Positions 63,937-64,000 of a stretch of DNA of 64,000 nucleotides are shown here, one piece after another. Source of the stretch: Mya arenaria (lineage: Eukaryota; Mollusca; Bivalvia; Myida; Myidae); the NCBI RefSeq assembly GCF_026914265.1, contig NC_069136.1, forward strand, positions 57,101,492-57,165,491, given 5' to 3'. The position numbers and the translations under genes were made by a program. The notes below the pieces were generated by a model. That model ran no database searches. It was not told the DNA's origin and saw only the letters and a program-made list of their open reading frames with translations. Position 1 is the stretch's first letter. Each line of letters begins with the position of its first letter.

Positions 63937-64000
63937 AAACATTTGGTTGATAGAAGATGTTAAAAGAAGAAAAACAATGATTATTAATGGCTGCACAAAG

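Noticed and set aside
63631-63963. 110-codon repeat frame at the right edge
   Set aside because: Same 33-bp artefact; low-complexity peptide with no support.

Overview
The window is animal nuclear DNA, AT-rich, with small exons separated by long introns and many short inverted-repeat elements. The repeat style (elements whose ends carry GGAC/GACGG runs, 'gggcaataact' and 'ggggcataattt' phrases, polymorphic minisatellites) and the protein sequences point to a bivalve mollusc. That assignment is inferred from the style of the sequence, not from a search.

Layout. (1) 1-5560 is a tandem array of 934-bp units, each carrying tRNA-Leu(TAG) on +, tRNA-Ile(AAT) on - and tRNA-Leu(AAG) on -. One unit is split by a 5'-truncated LINE. 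A decayed tRNA-Leu follows at 5721. (2) 5.8-11 kb has no gene I can support and holds dispersed repeats. (3) 11128-23535 (-) is DNAJC3/p58IPK, the ER-luminal TPR/J-domain co-chaperone. I could place 11 coding exons that join in phase to 496 codons, including a small signal-peptide exon. A perfect CCAAT-N9-CCACG ER-stress element lies 61-79 bp upstream of its ATG. (4) 26391-45299 (+) is DZIP1 (iguana), a basal-body/cilium zinc-finger protein. I placed 22 coding exons joining to about 922 codons, plus one optional exon. DNAJC3 and DZIP1 stand head to head; as I recall, they are also divergent neighbours on human 13q32. (5) 45.3-51.4 kb is intergenic with miniature elements and decayed tandem repeats. 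(6) 51485-62504 (-) is a monocarboxylate-transporter-like (SLC16/MFS) gene with six coding exons and 595 codons. Its first intron holds a 5-kb minisatellite of 42-, 57- and 54-bp units and a 1.07-kb hAT-like miniature element. (7) The right edge ends in a 33-bp minisatellite.

The most interesting signal is a repeated habit of tandem duplication across exon-intron borders. The 5-kb minisatellite appears to have grown from the 3' splice site of transporter exon 2, so nearly every unit keeps an AG|CG at the same place. Two DZIP1 exon-donor junctions (near 32.85-33.37 kb and 35.43-35.69 kb) are also duplicated in tandem. The window therefore holds three separate cases of splice-site-bearing repeats.

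The three protein genes belong to different processes: ER proteostasis, ciliogenesis/Hedgehog signalling, and membrane transport. Nothing in the sequence shows that they act together beyond the shared DNAJC3/DZIP1 upstream region.
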